Source: JAAAOH01 sp041686235 (GTDB lineage: Bacteria; Spirochaetota; Spirochaetia; DSM-27196; PWMO01). Taken from it: a stretch of 56,468 nt of DNA. Shown in pieces: positions 25,326 through 32,147 of the stretch. The position numbers were made by a program, and so were the translations under genes. The notes under the pieces were generated by a model that saw only the letters and a list, made by a program, of their open reading frames with translations, was not told the DNA's origin and made no database searches. The stretch covers positions 1 through 56,468 of the forward strand of contig JAWLED010000008.1 in assembly GCA_041686235.1 (NCBI GenBank), read 5' to 3'. The stretch's first letter is position 1, and the number at the start of each line of letters is the position of its first letter.

Positions 25326-25333
25326 CGAATTCG

Positions 25334-25813
25334 CTACAGTAAGCTGAAACCGGTCGCTATGAAGAATCCGAGCAATACGCCGACCAGAACCTCGGCCGGA
25401 GTATGTCCGTTGATCTCCCGAACTGCTTTAAATCGGACGCCCATCTTGTCGCGAAGCTCGAGACCGAGCCGATTGAGGGTCTGAGCCTGCATCCCGGCGG
25501 CTCTGCGCACGCCGAGGGCGTCTCGTATGATGAGTATTCCATAGAAGAGGGCCAGAGTAAACAAAGGAGAGGAGAGCCCGTACTCAAAGCCCATCGACGT
25601 CGCCAGCGAGGTAACGAGAGAGGCATGACTCGAGGGCATCCCGCCGGTTTTCCAAAAGATCGTCTGAGCCACGTCCCGAGAGCTCGAAGAACGATTTCTC
25701 AGCGTCTCGATTACCGCCTTGAGCACCTGGGCAAGAAACCAGCTGAAGAAGGCTGAGAGAAACACCGGCCCCGCAAATAACTCGTAAAGTGCACCTTCCC
25801 CGTGTGGATCCAT
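25334..25813 (-). CDS. DUF212/YuiD-family membrane phosphatase-like protein
   Basis: Divergent PAP2-related family. The 159-residue protein has four predicted helices, the conserved KTGGMPSSHASLVTSL block (PSSH motif) and the C-terminal INGHTPAEVLVGVLLG block. Together these are the histidine-containing motifs of the acid-phosphatase/vanadium-dependent group. The substrate is unknown, and polyprenyl or lipid phosphates are the usual guess for PAP2 relatives. The ATG at 25813 is preferred (AAGGG five bases upstream) over a longer frame running into the divergent gene. First gene of the rnf-containing run. Confidence 0.88.
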   Translation of the reverse strand: MDPHGEGALYELFAGPVFLSAFFSWFLAQVLKAVIETLRNRSSSSRDVAQTIFWKTGGMPSSHASLVTSLATSMGFEYGLSSPLFTLALFYGILIIRDALGVRRAAGMQAQTLNRLGLELRDKMGVRFKAVREINGHTPAEVLVGVLLGFFIATGFSLL

Positions 25814-25822
25814 GTATCCCTT

Positions 25823-25851
25823 ATTCTTTGAGGCGCCGCACTGTTTGTCAA
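25823..25851 (-). promoter_or_regulatory. Candidate promoter of the yuiD-rnf operon
   Basis: TTGACA (25851-25846), a 17-base spacer and AAGAAT (25828-25823) on the minus strand. The consensus -35 is perfect. The -10 lies only 9 bases from the ATG, so any leader is very short and the AAGGG element would not be fully transcribed. Confidence 0.45.
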
Positions 25852-25873
25852 GGACGCGCGGCCATGAGATGAT
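25845..25873 (+). promoter_or_regulatory. Candidate divergent promoter of the pseudouridine synthase gene
   Basis: TTGTCA (25845-25850), 17 bases and GATGAT (25868-25873), six bases before the GTG start at 25880. The -35 box shares its bases with the -35 of the opposing rnf promoter, because TTGTCAA and TTGACAA are complementary. No Shine-Dalgarno sequence precedes the GTG. Confidence 0.35.
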
Positions 25874-25879
25874 TAACAC

Positions 25880-27013
25880 GTGAATCCACATCGCACGCCC
25901 ATACCGATCGGCGAGCACGACGAAGGACGACGCCTCGACCGCGTCCTCCGTCATCTGCTGCCCAATATGCCTCTGAGCCGCGTTTACTCACTCCTTCGAA
26001 AAGGTGCGGTGAGGGTAAACGGTCGCCGTCGTAACGCCTCCTATCGCCTTCAACACAATGACGTGATCGAAATCCCCGCGGATCTCGCAGGCGGGGCACG
26101 GCAGGCGGGTGCGGCGGACCAGCCCGGCGGGCCTGAGCACACCGGCCGCCCGGGGCGCGCCGAGCGCCCGACTGAGGCCGCTCGCCCACGGCGCGCCGCC
26201 GCGGCATCTCTCCCCCCGGACCTTGCAAAGCGCGTGGTCTATGAAAGCGAGCATCTTCTCGGAATAGACAAACCGGCCGCCACCCCCGTCCACGGAAACC
26301 ACGGACTTCTCGCCCGGCTCCTCCCCTACCTACGCTCGGGCGCCGACAAGAGCGTGTCCTTCCGCCCCGGCCCGCTCCACCGTCTCGATCGCAACACCAG
26401 CGGCCTCATGCTCTTTCCGAAGTCACTTGCCGGCTCACAGCGGGTATCCGATTTGCTTCGCCGCCGGAAGCTGGCCAAGGGCTATATTGCGCTCCTCGGC
26501 GGACACCTCGAGCACGACCAGTGGTGGGAAGACAGCCTCGTGCGCGACCGTAGGCGGGGCGTTACCCGCGTTGTCGACGCCGGCGGCGGGACCGGCGCCC
26601 CGGGCGGGACCGGCGCCCCGGGCGGGCGCGGCGGCGAGGCGCAACCGGCCGTTGCCGCCGTTCGCCCGCTTGCCTGGCCGCGCGGAGCGACTCTCGCGCT
26701 CGTCTACATCCGCACCGGCCGCACGCATCAGATTCGCGCGCAGGCCGCCGCACATGGGCATCCGCTCATCGGCGACCGAAAATACGGCGGCCTCGAGAAC
26801 GATACCGGCTATTTCCTCCACGCCGCGGTTATGCTCAATAGCGAGCCCGACGAAGTCTTTCCCGAACCGCGTATCTGTGCAACCGAGGGCCTCGACCGCG
26901 AAGGGCGGCTCGGCCGCAACCGGGGTAGGAACGCCCTCCATGCAGTGGGCGATTGCGAGGCTCTTTCACGTGCGCTCGCAGAGATTATGTACAAAGACTC
27001 CCTCGAGCAATAG
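25880..27013 (+). CDS. RluC/RluD-family pseudouridine synthase
   Basis: Isomerises uridine to pseudouridine in RNA, most likely large-subunit rRNA. The 377-residue protein has an N-terminal S4 RNA-binding domain (about 14-65: RLDRVLRHLLPNMPLSRVYSLL) and a catalytic domain with HRLDRNTSGLMLF, whose Asp is the catalytic residue, and later RTGRTHQIRAQAAAHGHPLIGDRKYG. Two low-complexity inserts lie between conserved blocks: a Pro/Arg/Ala-rich linker (about 70-112) and a Gly-rich tract encoded by an 18-bp tandem repeat. Start GTG at 25880 has no good ribosome-binding site. RluC versus RluD cannot be decided from the sequence alone. Confidence 0.9.
   Translation: MNPHRTPIPIGEHDEGRRLDRVLRHLLPNMPLSRVYSLLRKGAVRVNGRRRNASYRLQHNDVIEIPADLAGGARQAGAADQPGGPEHTGRPGRAERPTEAARPRRAAAASLPPDLAKRVVYESEHLLGIDKPAATPVHGNHGLLARLLPYLRSGADKSVSFRPGPLHRLDRNTSGLMLFPKSLAGSQRVSDLLRRRKLAKGYIALLGGHLEHDQWWEDSLVRDRRRGVTRVVDAGGGTGAPGGTGAPGGRGGEAQPAVAAVRPLAWPRGATLALVYIRTGRTHQIRAQAAAHGHPLIGDRKYGGLENDTGYFLHAAVMLNSEPDEVFPEPRICATEGLDREGRLGRNRGRNALHAVGDCEALSRALAEIMYKDSLEQ
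26588..26623. repeat. Two 18-bp GC-rich tandem repeats inside the pseudouridine synthase gene
   Basis: gggaccggcgccccgggc occurs twice in exact tandem (26588-26605, 26606-26623) and is codon-aligned, encoding GTGAPG twice. The surrounding tract is Gly-rich and sits in a variable loop of the catalytic domain. Confidence 0.9.
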
Positions 27014-27023
27014 AATAGAGTGA

Positions 27024-27896
27024 ATGATCAGATTTCTCGGCAAGCTAATGTGGCGGTTCCGCGGTGTCCGCGTGTACGCCCTCGTAGGAAAGAGCGGCAC
27101 CGGAAAGAGTTTTCGGGCCAAGCTCATCATGCAGAAATACAATATCGATCTTCTCATCGATGACGGCCTGCTCATCAAGGACCAGAAGATTATTGCCGGC
27201 AAGTCGGCCAAGCGCGAAAAGGCCTACCTTGCCGCGGTAAAAACCGCCCTCTTTACCGACAAGGAGCACCGCCGAGCGGTGCGTCACATGCTCGAGCGCG
27301 AAAACTTCAAGCGCGTGCTCATCATCGGAACCTCCGAGCGCATGGTCTACAAGATCGCGGAGTCCCTGAAGCTTCCCGCGCCGAGCCGCATCGTGCGCAT
27401 CGAGGACGTTGCCACCGCCGAGGAGATCGACACCGCCATCAACTACCGCCGCGTCCAGGGAAGCCACGTCATCCCCGTACCTTCGATCGAAGTGCGCCGC
27501 AACTACCCACGCTCCATGGCCGACTCGGTGCGCATTCTGTGGAAAAAGGGCATGGGACTGTTTCGCCAACAAGAAGTCTACGAAAAGAGCGTCGTGCGCC
27601 CGGACTTCAGCGGGAAGGGACGAGTCACCATCTCGGAGGCGGCGCTGAGCCAGATGATCATGCACTGCATCGACGAGTATGCCCCCGAAACGACGATCCG
27701 AAAAGTCACCGTCAAGAACGAGCCGACCGGCTATCGTATCACCGTATTCCTCGACGTCCCCTTCGGAAGCCCGCTCGCGGTAACGCTTCACAATATGCAG
27801 AGCTACACGATCGAGAACATCGAAAAGTTCACCGGCATCATCATCAAGGAGCTCAACGTCATCGTGAGCAACGTCACCGAAACGGCCCACTCGTAA
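27024..27896 (+). CDS. P-loop NTPase fused to an Asp23/YloU-type domain
   Basis: A 290-residue protein with an N-terminal P-loop GKSGTGKS (22-29) in an ATPase-like domain and an acidic IDDGLL segment, and a C-terminal domain (about 198-290) resembling the Asp23/Gls24 family: it begins GKGRVTISEAALSQMIMHC and ends IIIKELNVIVSNV. Asp23-type proteins are small envelope-stress or membrane-associated proteins in Gram-positive bacteria; fused to a nucleotide-binding domain the role is unknown. It starts 10 bases after the pseudouridine synthase gene and probably shares its transcript. A conserved spirochaete gene is likely, but I did not confirm it. Confidence 0.82.
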   Translation: MIRFLGKLMWRFRGVRVYALVGKSGTGKSFRAKLIMQKYNIDLLIDDGLLIKDQKIIAGKSAKREKAYLAAVKTALFTDKEHRRAVRHMLERENFKRVLIIGTSERMVYKIAESLKLPAPSRIVRIEDVATAEEIDTAINYRRVQGSHVIPVPSIEVRRNYPRSMADSVRILWKKGMGLFRQQEVYEKSVVRPDFSGKGRVTISEAALSQMIMHCIDEYAPETTIRKVTVKNEPTGYRITVFLDVPFGSPLAVTLHNMQSYTIENIEKFTGIIIKELNVIVSNVTETAHS

Positions 27897-27930
27897 CGAT
27901 GATGCCCGGCGGGGGCGGGCCCGGAGCCGC

Positions 27931-27960
27931 GAGGAGCCCCGAGGAGCCCCGAGGAGCCGC
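27931..27960. repeat. 10-bp GC-rich tandem repeat with downstream complement
   Basis: GAGGAGCCCC at 27931 and 27941 and GAGGAGCCGC at 27951 form a 10-bp array in the gap after the Asp23-fusion gene. TCGGGGCTCC at 28002-28011 is an exact reverse complement of GGAGCCCCGA, which occurs in two registers of the array (27933-27942, 27943-27952), so alternative long-loop hairpins can form. A terminator-like role is possible. Confidence 0.6.
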
Positions 27961-28028
27961 GAGTCCCCTAACGGGCGAGCAAAGCGCATACGGCGGCGGT
28001 GTCGGGGCTCCTTGAGGTATCTTGAAGT

Positions 28029-28057
28029 TTGACAGGGTAACGTGCCGACACTAATAT
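28029..28057 (+). promoter_or_regulatory. Strong candidate promoter of the peptidase-MA/TPR gene
   Basis: TTGACA (28029-28034), exactly 17 bases and TAATAT (28052-28057). The -35 is a perfect consensus and the -10 near-perfect. The leader of about 13 bases carries GGAGG (28065-28069) before the ATG at 28077. Confidence 0.75.
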
Positions 28058-28076
28058 CGAATACGGAGGTAGGACA

Positions 28077-29267
28077 ATGAGACGCATCGCCATATCTGTG
28101 ACGGTACTGCTGGTGGTCGCCGGGGTGCTTGCGGCCCAAGAAGACGATCAATATCGGGCCGAGAGTGATCATTACCAGGTCGTATCCGAGGTCAGTCGCT
28201 CCCATGCCCGGGAAACCGCCGAGCGTCTCGAGGCAACACTCGAGCTGTTCAACGACTACTTCCACTTCGATCTCTCAGAACTTCCCAGCCGTATGCAGGT
28301 GCGGATTTTCGAGGATAAGGACGAGTTCGACTCCTACCTCGCCCGCGTCATCGACGAGACACGCGAGGATTTCATCTACCTCCACTACGGCGATCTGCGA
28401 CGCAGCGAGCTCGTCGGCTACATGCGCGACGACGCGGAATATGAGTACTCACTGAATCATCAAGCGTTCATCCAATACCTGCGCTCGTTCGTTTCCGAGC
28501 CTCCACTGTGGCTACGGGAAGGGTTTGCGGTGTACTTCGAGGAAGTCGCCTACGACGAGGGAACCAAGCAAGCCGTTCACCGGGAGAACCTCTCTTGGCT
28601 CGAAACCCTCAGAGACATCGTTGAGGGAAGCTACAGTGAGCCGGCCATCCCTCTCGAGACGATGCTCAGCCTCGACGTCGAGACGGCGCGCGAGCGCATC
28701 GACGTGTTCTACCCACAGGCATGGGGGATGGTTTCGTATCTGCTCAATTCCGAGCATCGAGACGTAAACCGCATCATATGGGACGCGATTCACGCGCTCG
28801 AACCGGACGCCTCCATGGCCGAAAACGCCGAGCGGGTCGAGGAGCAAGCGGTACAGTGGGTCGACGAAGAGCGGCTGGTGGAAGGGTTTTCGCAGTATCT
28901 CGAACAGCGCAAATCGTTTCGCGAGCTCGTGCAAGAGGGGATGGACGGATACGAGGCCGACGAAGACGAACGGGCCGAACAGAGCTTCGTGAGAGCGCTG
29001 ACACTGCGGGACGACAACCACGTGCCGTACTATTATCTCGGCCTCCTCAACTACGACCGCGGCAATTTCAACCTTGCCGACTACTACTACCGGCAATCGC
29101 TCGAGCGGGGCGCGGGCGAGGCCCTCGCCTACTACGCGCTCGGAGTCAACGCCTACGCCGATGAGCGCTTCGAGGAGGCCACCACCTATCTCGAGCGCAC
29201 CGTCGAGCTCGATCCCGACGGCTACGGCGACGAGGCCGAACAGCTGATTTCGCGCATGGAAGAGTAG
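28077..29267 (+). CDS. Exported peptidase-MA-like protein with TPR repeats, probably catalytically inactive
   Basis: A 396-residue protein with a signal sequence (1-20). The first half resembles gluzincin peptidases of the MA-like/DUF1570 group: it has the downstream EPPLWLREGFAVYFEE block (about 141-156) with the third zinc-ligand-type Glu. The HExxH motif expected about 20 residues upstream is HQAFI (128-132), so the catalytic Glu and second His are missing. The C-terminal half (about 285-390) contains TPR repeats (VPYYYLGLLNYDRGNFNLADYYYRQSL, then YYALGVNAYADERFEEATTYL). A binding or scaffold role in the periplasm is more likely than proteolysis. Confidence 0.82.
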   Translation: MRRIAISVTVLLVVAGVLAAQEDDQYRAESDHYQVVSEVSRSHARETAERLEATLELFNDYFHFDLSELPSRMQVRIFEDKDEFDSYLARVIDETREDFIYLHYGDLRRSELVGYMRDDAEYEYSLNHQAFIQYLRSFVSEPPLWLREGFAVYFEEVAYDEGTKQAVHRENLSWLETLRDIVEGSYSEPAIPLETMLSLDVETARERIDVFYPQAWGMVSYLLNSEHRDVNRIIWDAIHALEPDASMAENAERVEEQAVQWVDEERLVEGFSQYLEQRKSFRELVQEGMDGYEADEDERAEQSFVRALTLRDDNHVPYYYLGLLNYDRGNFNLADYYYRQSLERGAGEALAYYALGVNAYADERFEEATTYLERTVELDPDGYGDEAEQLISRMEE

Positions 29268-29283
29268 GACTCGCGCGGGCGGG

Positions 29284-29344
29284 GCCCGGCGGGGCGCCGG
29301 ACTCCGTCGTGCCGACGGTCACGCGGCCGGCACGCCCCGCGGGC
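29284..29344. terminator. Bidirectional hairpin between convergent genes
   Basis: GCCCGGCGGGGCG (29284-29296) pairs with CGCCCCGCGGGC (29333-29344) with a one-base bulge. It fills the gap between the stops of the convergent TPR-protein gene (29267) and pcnB (29349), so one structure could terminate both transcripts. No long T tract follows. Confidence 0.5.
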
Positions 29345-29348
29345 GGGC

Positions 29349-30410
29349 TTAGATATGCCCGGCTTTCTGGTATTTCTTTCGCTTGCGCAGCAGATACACG
29401 AGCGCCCGTTCGATGTCTTTGTTCGGTGGGCTTGCCGGGCGCAGGAATTGCTTCATCTCGGTAAACGCCTCTTTGAACGGAATGCGTGAATCCTTCCCCG
29501 CCTCGCTGATCAGAAAGACGAAGTCGGCGGTCAGGTGAGCGAACGCGATGTCCCGTCCAACATCTTCTCCCGCCTCACGAAGGGCGTCGAGATGACCGAG
29601 GCTCTCGAAAAAGCGGTTCTGGAACTGCGAAAACTGCCGGCCGTTCAAGAAGAACGCTACGGAGGGAAGCATGTATTTCAGCAGGCCGAATTGATGGAGT
29701 TGCTCAAAAATGGCGCGCGTAGCGCCCGAGTCGAGAATCTTGAATAGCTCTTCGGTCAGGCGGGATGCGGGGCATTCTTCCATGAGCGCGCTATTGCGCT
29801 TTATCTGGCGCTTCAAAGAACCCGGCATTTTGAACCCGCCGGTTTGCGCGTATTTGATGGCTCGGATCATACGTACGGAGTCTTCGGTGAAGATCCGCTC
29901 GAGCGGTATTACCGGGCTCAATCTGCGTCGACGGATGTCTTCGTAGCCGCCGACGTAATCGAGGACGATTCCCTCGTCGGGATCGAAATAGAGGGCGTTC
30001 ATCGTAAAGTCCCGTCGCTTCACGTCCTCCTCGATGGCCCCGTAGACATTGTTGAACCCGCCGGAGTCTTCGGAACGAAAGGTCGAGACCTCTATGATTT
30101 GATCGCGGAAAAAAATGTGGACCAACCGAAACCGCTTGCCGATGATACGCGAGTTGCGAAACAGTTTGCGGATTCTTCCCGGGGCGGCGTCGGTAGCGAT
30201 GTCGAAGTCTTTCGGGCTCTTGCCGAGCACGAGATCCCGTACCGCCCCTCCGACGATATAGGCGTTGTGTCCGTTCGTGCGCAGACGACGAATGACCTTG
30301 AGCGCCTCCACGTCGACCTTGTCACGATCGATGCCGTGCTCGTCCTGAGTATAGATATAGGCTTGCTTAACGGGGCTTCCATCCTCGGAAGTTGAGTAGC
30401 GGATGCGCAA
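29349..30410 (-). CDS. pcnB: Poly(A) polymerase I-type nucleotidyltransferase
   Basis: Class II nucleotidyltransferase adding A residues to RNA 3-prime ends. The 353-residue protein has GGAVRDLVLGKSPKDFDIA with the catalytic DxD, then RKLFRNSRIIGKRFRLVHIFF, whose KRFRLVH segment is the signature of bacterial poly(A) polymerases rather than of CCA-adding enzymes, followed by RRDFTMNALYFDP. The start is TTG, with AGAGGTG five bases upstream. A separate promoter lies between this gene and the preceding oxidoreductase. CCA-adding activity is the main alternative. Confidence 0.88.
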   Translation of the reverse strand: MRIRYSTSEDGSPVKQAYIYTQDEHGIDRDKVDVEALKVIRRLRTNGHNAYIVGGAVRDLVLGKSPKDFDIATDAAPGRIRKLFRNSRIIGKRFRLVHIFFRDQIIEVSTFRSEDSGGFNNVYGAIEEDVKRRDFTMNALYFDPDEGIVLDYVGGYEDIRRRRLSPVIPLERIFTEDSVRMIRAIKYAQTGGFKMPGSLKRQIKRNSALMEECPASRLTEELFKILDSGATRAIFEQLHQFGLLKYMLPSVAFFLNGRQFSQFQNRFFESLGHLDALREAGEDVGRDIAFAHLTADFVFLISEAGKDSRIPFKEAFTEMKQFLRPASPPNKDIERALVYLLRKRKKYQKAGHI

Positions 30411-30470
30411 GAAATCACCTCTGGAGATGTCGCCGCGGCTTTTCAGACACGTGTTTTGGTGTTCTTGTTA

Positions 30471-30500
30471 CTTATAAAGAGAAGCCCGCTGTTCCGTCAA
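30471..30500 (-). promoter_or_regulatory. Candidate promoter of pcnB
   Basis: On the minus strand TTGACG (30500-30495), an 18-base spacer and TATAAG (30476-30471); start near 30464, about 54 bases before the TTG start codon. Confidence 0.55.
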
Positions 30501-30529
30501 CCACCGACCGCTCACGCTGCGTGCAGCCC

Positions 30530-31984
30530 TCAGTGGTACTCATGGCCCTCGAGAATCCCGCGATAGCGAAACACGGTCCGCAGGATCTTTCTCACGCGCG
30601 TGTTAAAGAGCTTTGGGGCCATGTAGCTCGAGGCGGATTTCTTGTGAATCTCGCCGAGCGTCGGATACGGATAGATGGGAGACATAACCTCGCCGAGCTT
30701 CCACCCCTGGCCGACGGCGAATATCGAGGGGAGCAGGAGATCGCCCGCGTGCAACGCCGCGATTTGCGTGCCGATGACCCGATCTTTTTTGTCGAGGAGC
30801 GTTTTCATGACGCCTTCGGGCTCGCCTTCGGCGTGAGCGCGATCGTTCTCGGACAAGGGTTGGCGAACGACGCGGTAGGCAACGCCGGCCTCCGAGGCGG
30901 TCTTCTCATTGTAACCCACCGATGCAAGCTCGGGATCGGTATAGGTTACCCAGGGAACGTTCCGGTAGCTCATGGTGCCGCCCACACGGAGGGCAAGGCG
31001 CCGTACCGCCACCGATCCCTCAGCTCCGGCGACATGGGTGAAGAGGTAGCGGCCGTTGACGTCTCCCACCGCGAGTATATGCCTCCGGCTGGTGCGAAGC
31101 TTGGAGTCCGTCGGTATAAACCCTTTCTCGACGGCAACCCCGGCCTTTTCGAGGGCAAGGCCTTCGACGTTGCCGGTGCGGCCGGCGGCAACGAGGAGTT
31201 GGTCTGCCTCGAGGGTAAGCTCCCCGCCGTTTTCCTCCAGATGGATGCGCCGCGTATGCCCGGTGCGCTCGACCTTCGAGATCTGCACGCCGAGCTTGAA
31301 CCGCACACCGTCGGCCTCCATACGTTTCTGCACGATCTCGGCCATGTCGGCATCTTCCCGGGGAAGCATTTGAGAGGCAATGTCGAGTACCGTGACCCGC
31401 GTGCCGAGGCGGGCAAACGCGTGCGCCATCTCCGCACCGATTGGGCCCGCACCGATGACGACGAGGTCGTTGGGCCGTGTTTCGAGATCAAACACATCGA
31501 GGTTGGTGATATAGCCGGCCTCCTCGAGACCGGGGATCGGCAAGCCACGCGGCGAGCTGCCGGTGGATATGACTATCGAGCGCGCCGAGATGGTCCGGTC
31601 ACCGACCTCGAGCTCGTGGGGACTGAGAAATCGGGGCTCGCCCATAAACACTTCGGCCCCGAGGCTCTCGAAGCGTTCTTTGGAATCGTTTTTTGCGATT
31701 TCGGCAATGACCCGCTGCACGCGCGCGTTGACCTCCGACATACGCACGTCCGGTAGGTTGACCGGCGGCAGGCCGAACCGCTCGAGCTCCGCCGCCTGCC
31801 GATACACCGTAGCCGTTCTCAACAGCGTCTTGCTCGGCACACAGCCGTGGTAAAGGCAGTCGCCACCGAGTTGTTTCTTCTCCACGAGAGCGGTCTTCAT
31901 GCCGAGCTGAGCGCATCCCACGGTGCTCGTAAGGCCGCCTGCTCCCCCGCCGATTACAATTACATCATGTGTGAACCGTGCCAT
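30530..31984 (-). CDS. FAD-dependent pyridine nucleotide-disulfide oxidoreductase, Lpd/MerA-like
   Basis: A class I disulfide-type flavoprotein of 484 residues: FAD-binding VIVIGGGAGGLTS (8-20), redox-active GGDCLYHGCVPSKTLL (C43 and C48), NAD-binding VVIGAGPIGAEMAHAF and the second FAD motif ILAVGDVNG. In true dihydrolipoamide dehydrogenase the C-terminus carries the active-site HxHPT; here the equivalent is YPYPTLGEIHKK, without the catalytic histidine base. It is therefore probably not the Lpd of a 2-oxoacid complex, and no such complex is encoded nearby. A MerA-like or unknown oxidoreductase is likely. ATG at 31984 follows GGAAGGA; longer frames overlap the promoter. Confidence 0.85.
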   Translation of the reverse strand: MARFTHDVIVIGGGAGGLTSTVGCAQLGMKTALVEKKQLGGDCLYHGCVPSKTLLRTATVYRQAAELERFGLPPVNLPDVRMSEVNARVQRVIAEIAKNDSKERFESLGAEVFMGEPRFLSPHELEVGDRTISARSIVISTGSSPRGLPIPGLEEAGYITNLDVFDLETRPNDLVVIGAGPIGAEMAHAFARLGTRVTVLDIASQMLPREDADMAEIVQKRMEADGVRFKLGVQISKVERTGHTRRIHLEENGGELTLEADQLLVAAGRTGNVEGLALEKAGVAVEKGFIPTDSKLRTSRRHILAVGDVNGRYLFTHVAGAEGSVAVRRLALRVGGTMSYRNVPWVTYTDPELASVGYNEKTASEAGVAYRVVRQPLSENDRAHAEGEPEGVMKTLLDKKDRVIGTQIAALHAGDLLLPSIFAVGQGWKLGEVMSPIYPYPTLGEIHKKSASSYMAPKLFNTRVRKILRTVFRYRGILEGHEYH

Positions 31985-32054
31985 TGCATTCCTTCCTTGC
32001 TTCACGTCTTGTCTCGGAGGCGCCCCGCGGCACCGCCTTATAGCTGCAAGGTAA

Positions 32055-32083
32055 TATATACGTTTCTTTACTTGTAGTATCAA
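32055..32083 (-). promoter_or_regulatory. Candidate promoter of the Lpd/MerA-like gene
   Basis: On the minus strand TTGATA (32083-32078), 17 bases and TATATA (32060-32055), with an overlapping TATATT two bases further on. The leader is about 64 bases. The same divergent gap holds the start of the MutS-like gene, where TTGACC (32108-32113), 18 bases and TACCGT (32132-32137) is a weaker plus-strand candidate. Confidence 0.6.
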
Positions 32084-32147
32084 TGTTTTTCCCACGTTTC
32101 TTTTGTTTTGACCGGCATAGCCACTGCGTAGTACCGTTCTATTGCGC

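Noticed and set aside
28512..29096. 194-residue minus-strand frame inside the TPR protein gene
   Set aside because: Antisense shadow of a gene with a strong promoter, signal peptide and TPR repeats.
30392..31756. 454-residue plus-strand frame antisense to the Lpd/MerA-like gene
   Set aside because: The minus strand has FAD, redox-Cys and NAD motifs in one intact frame; the plus-strand translation shows none.
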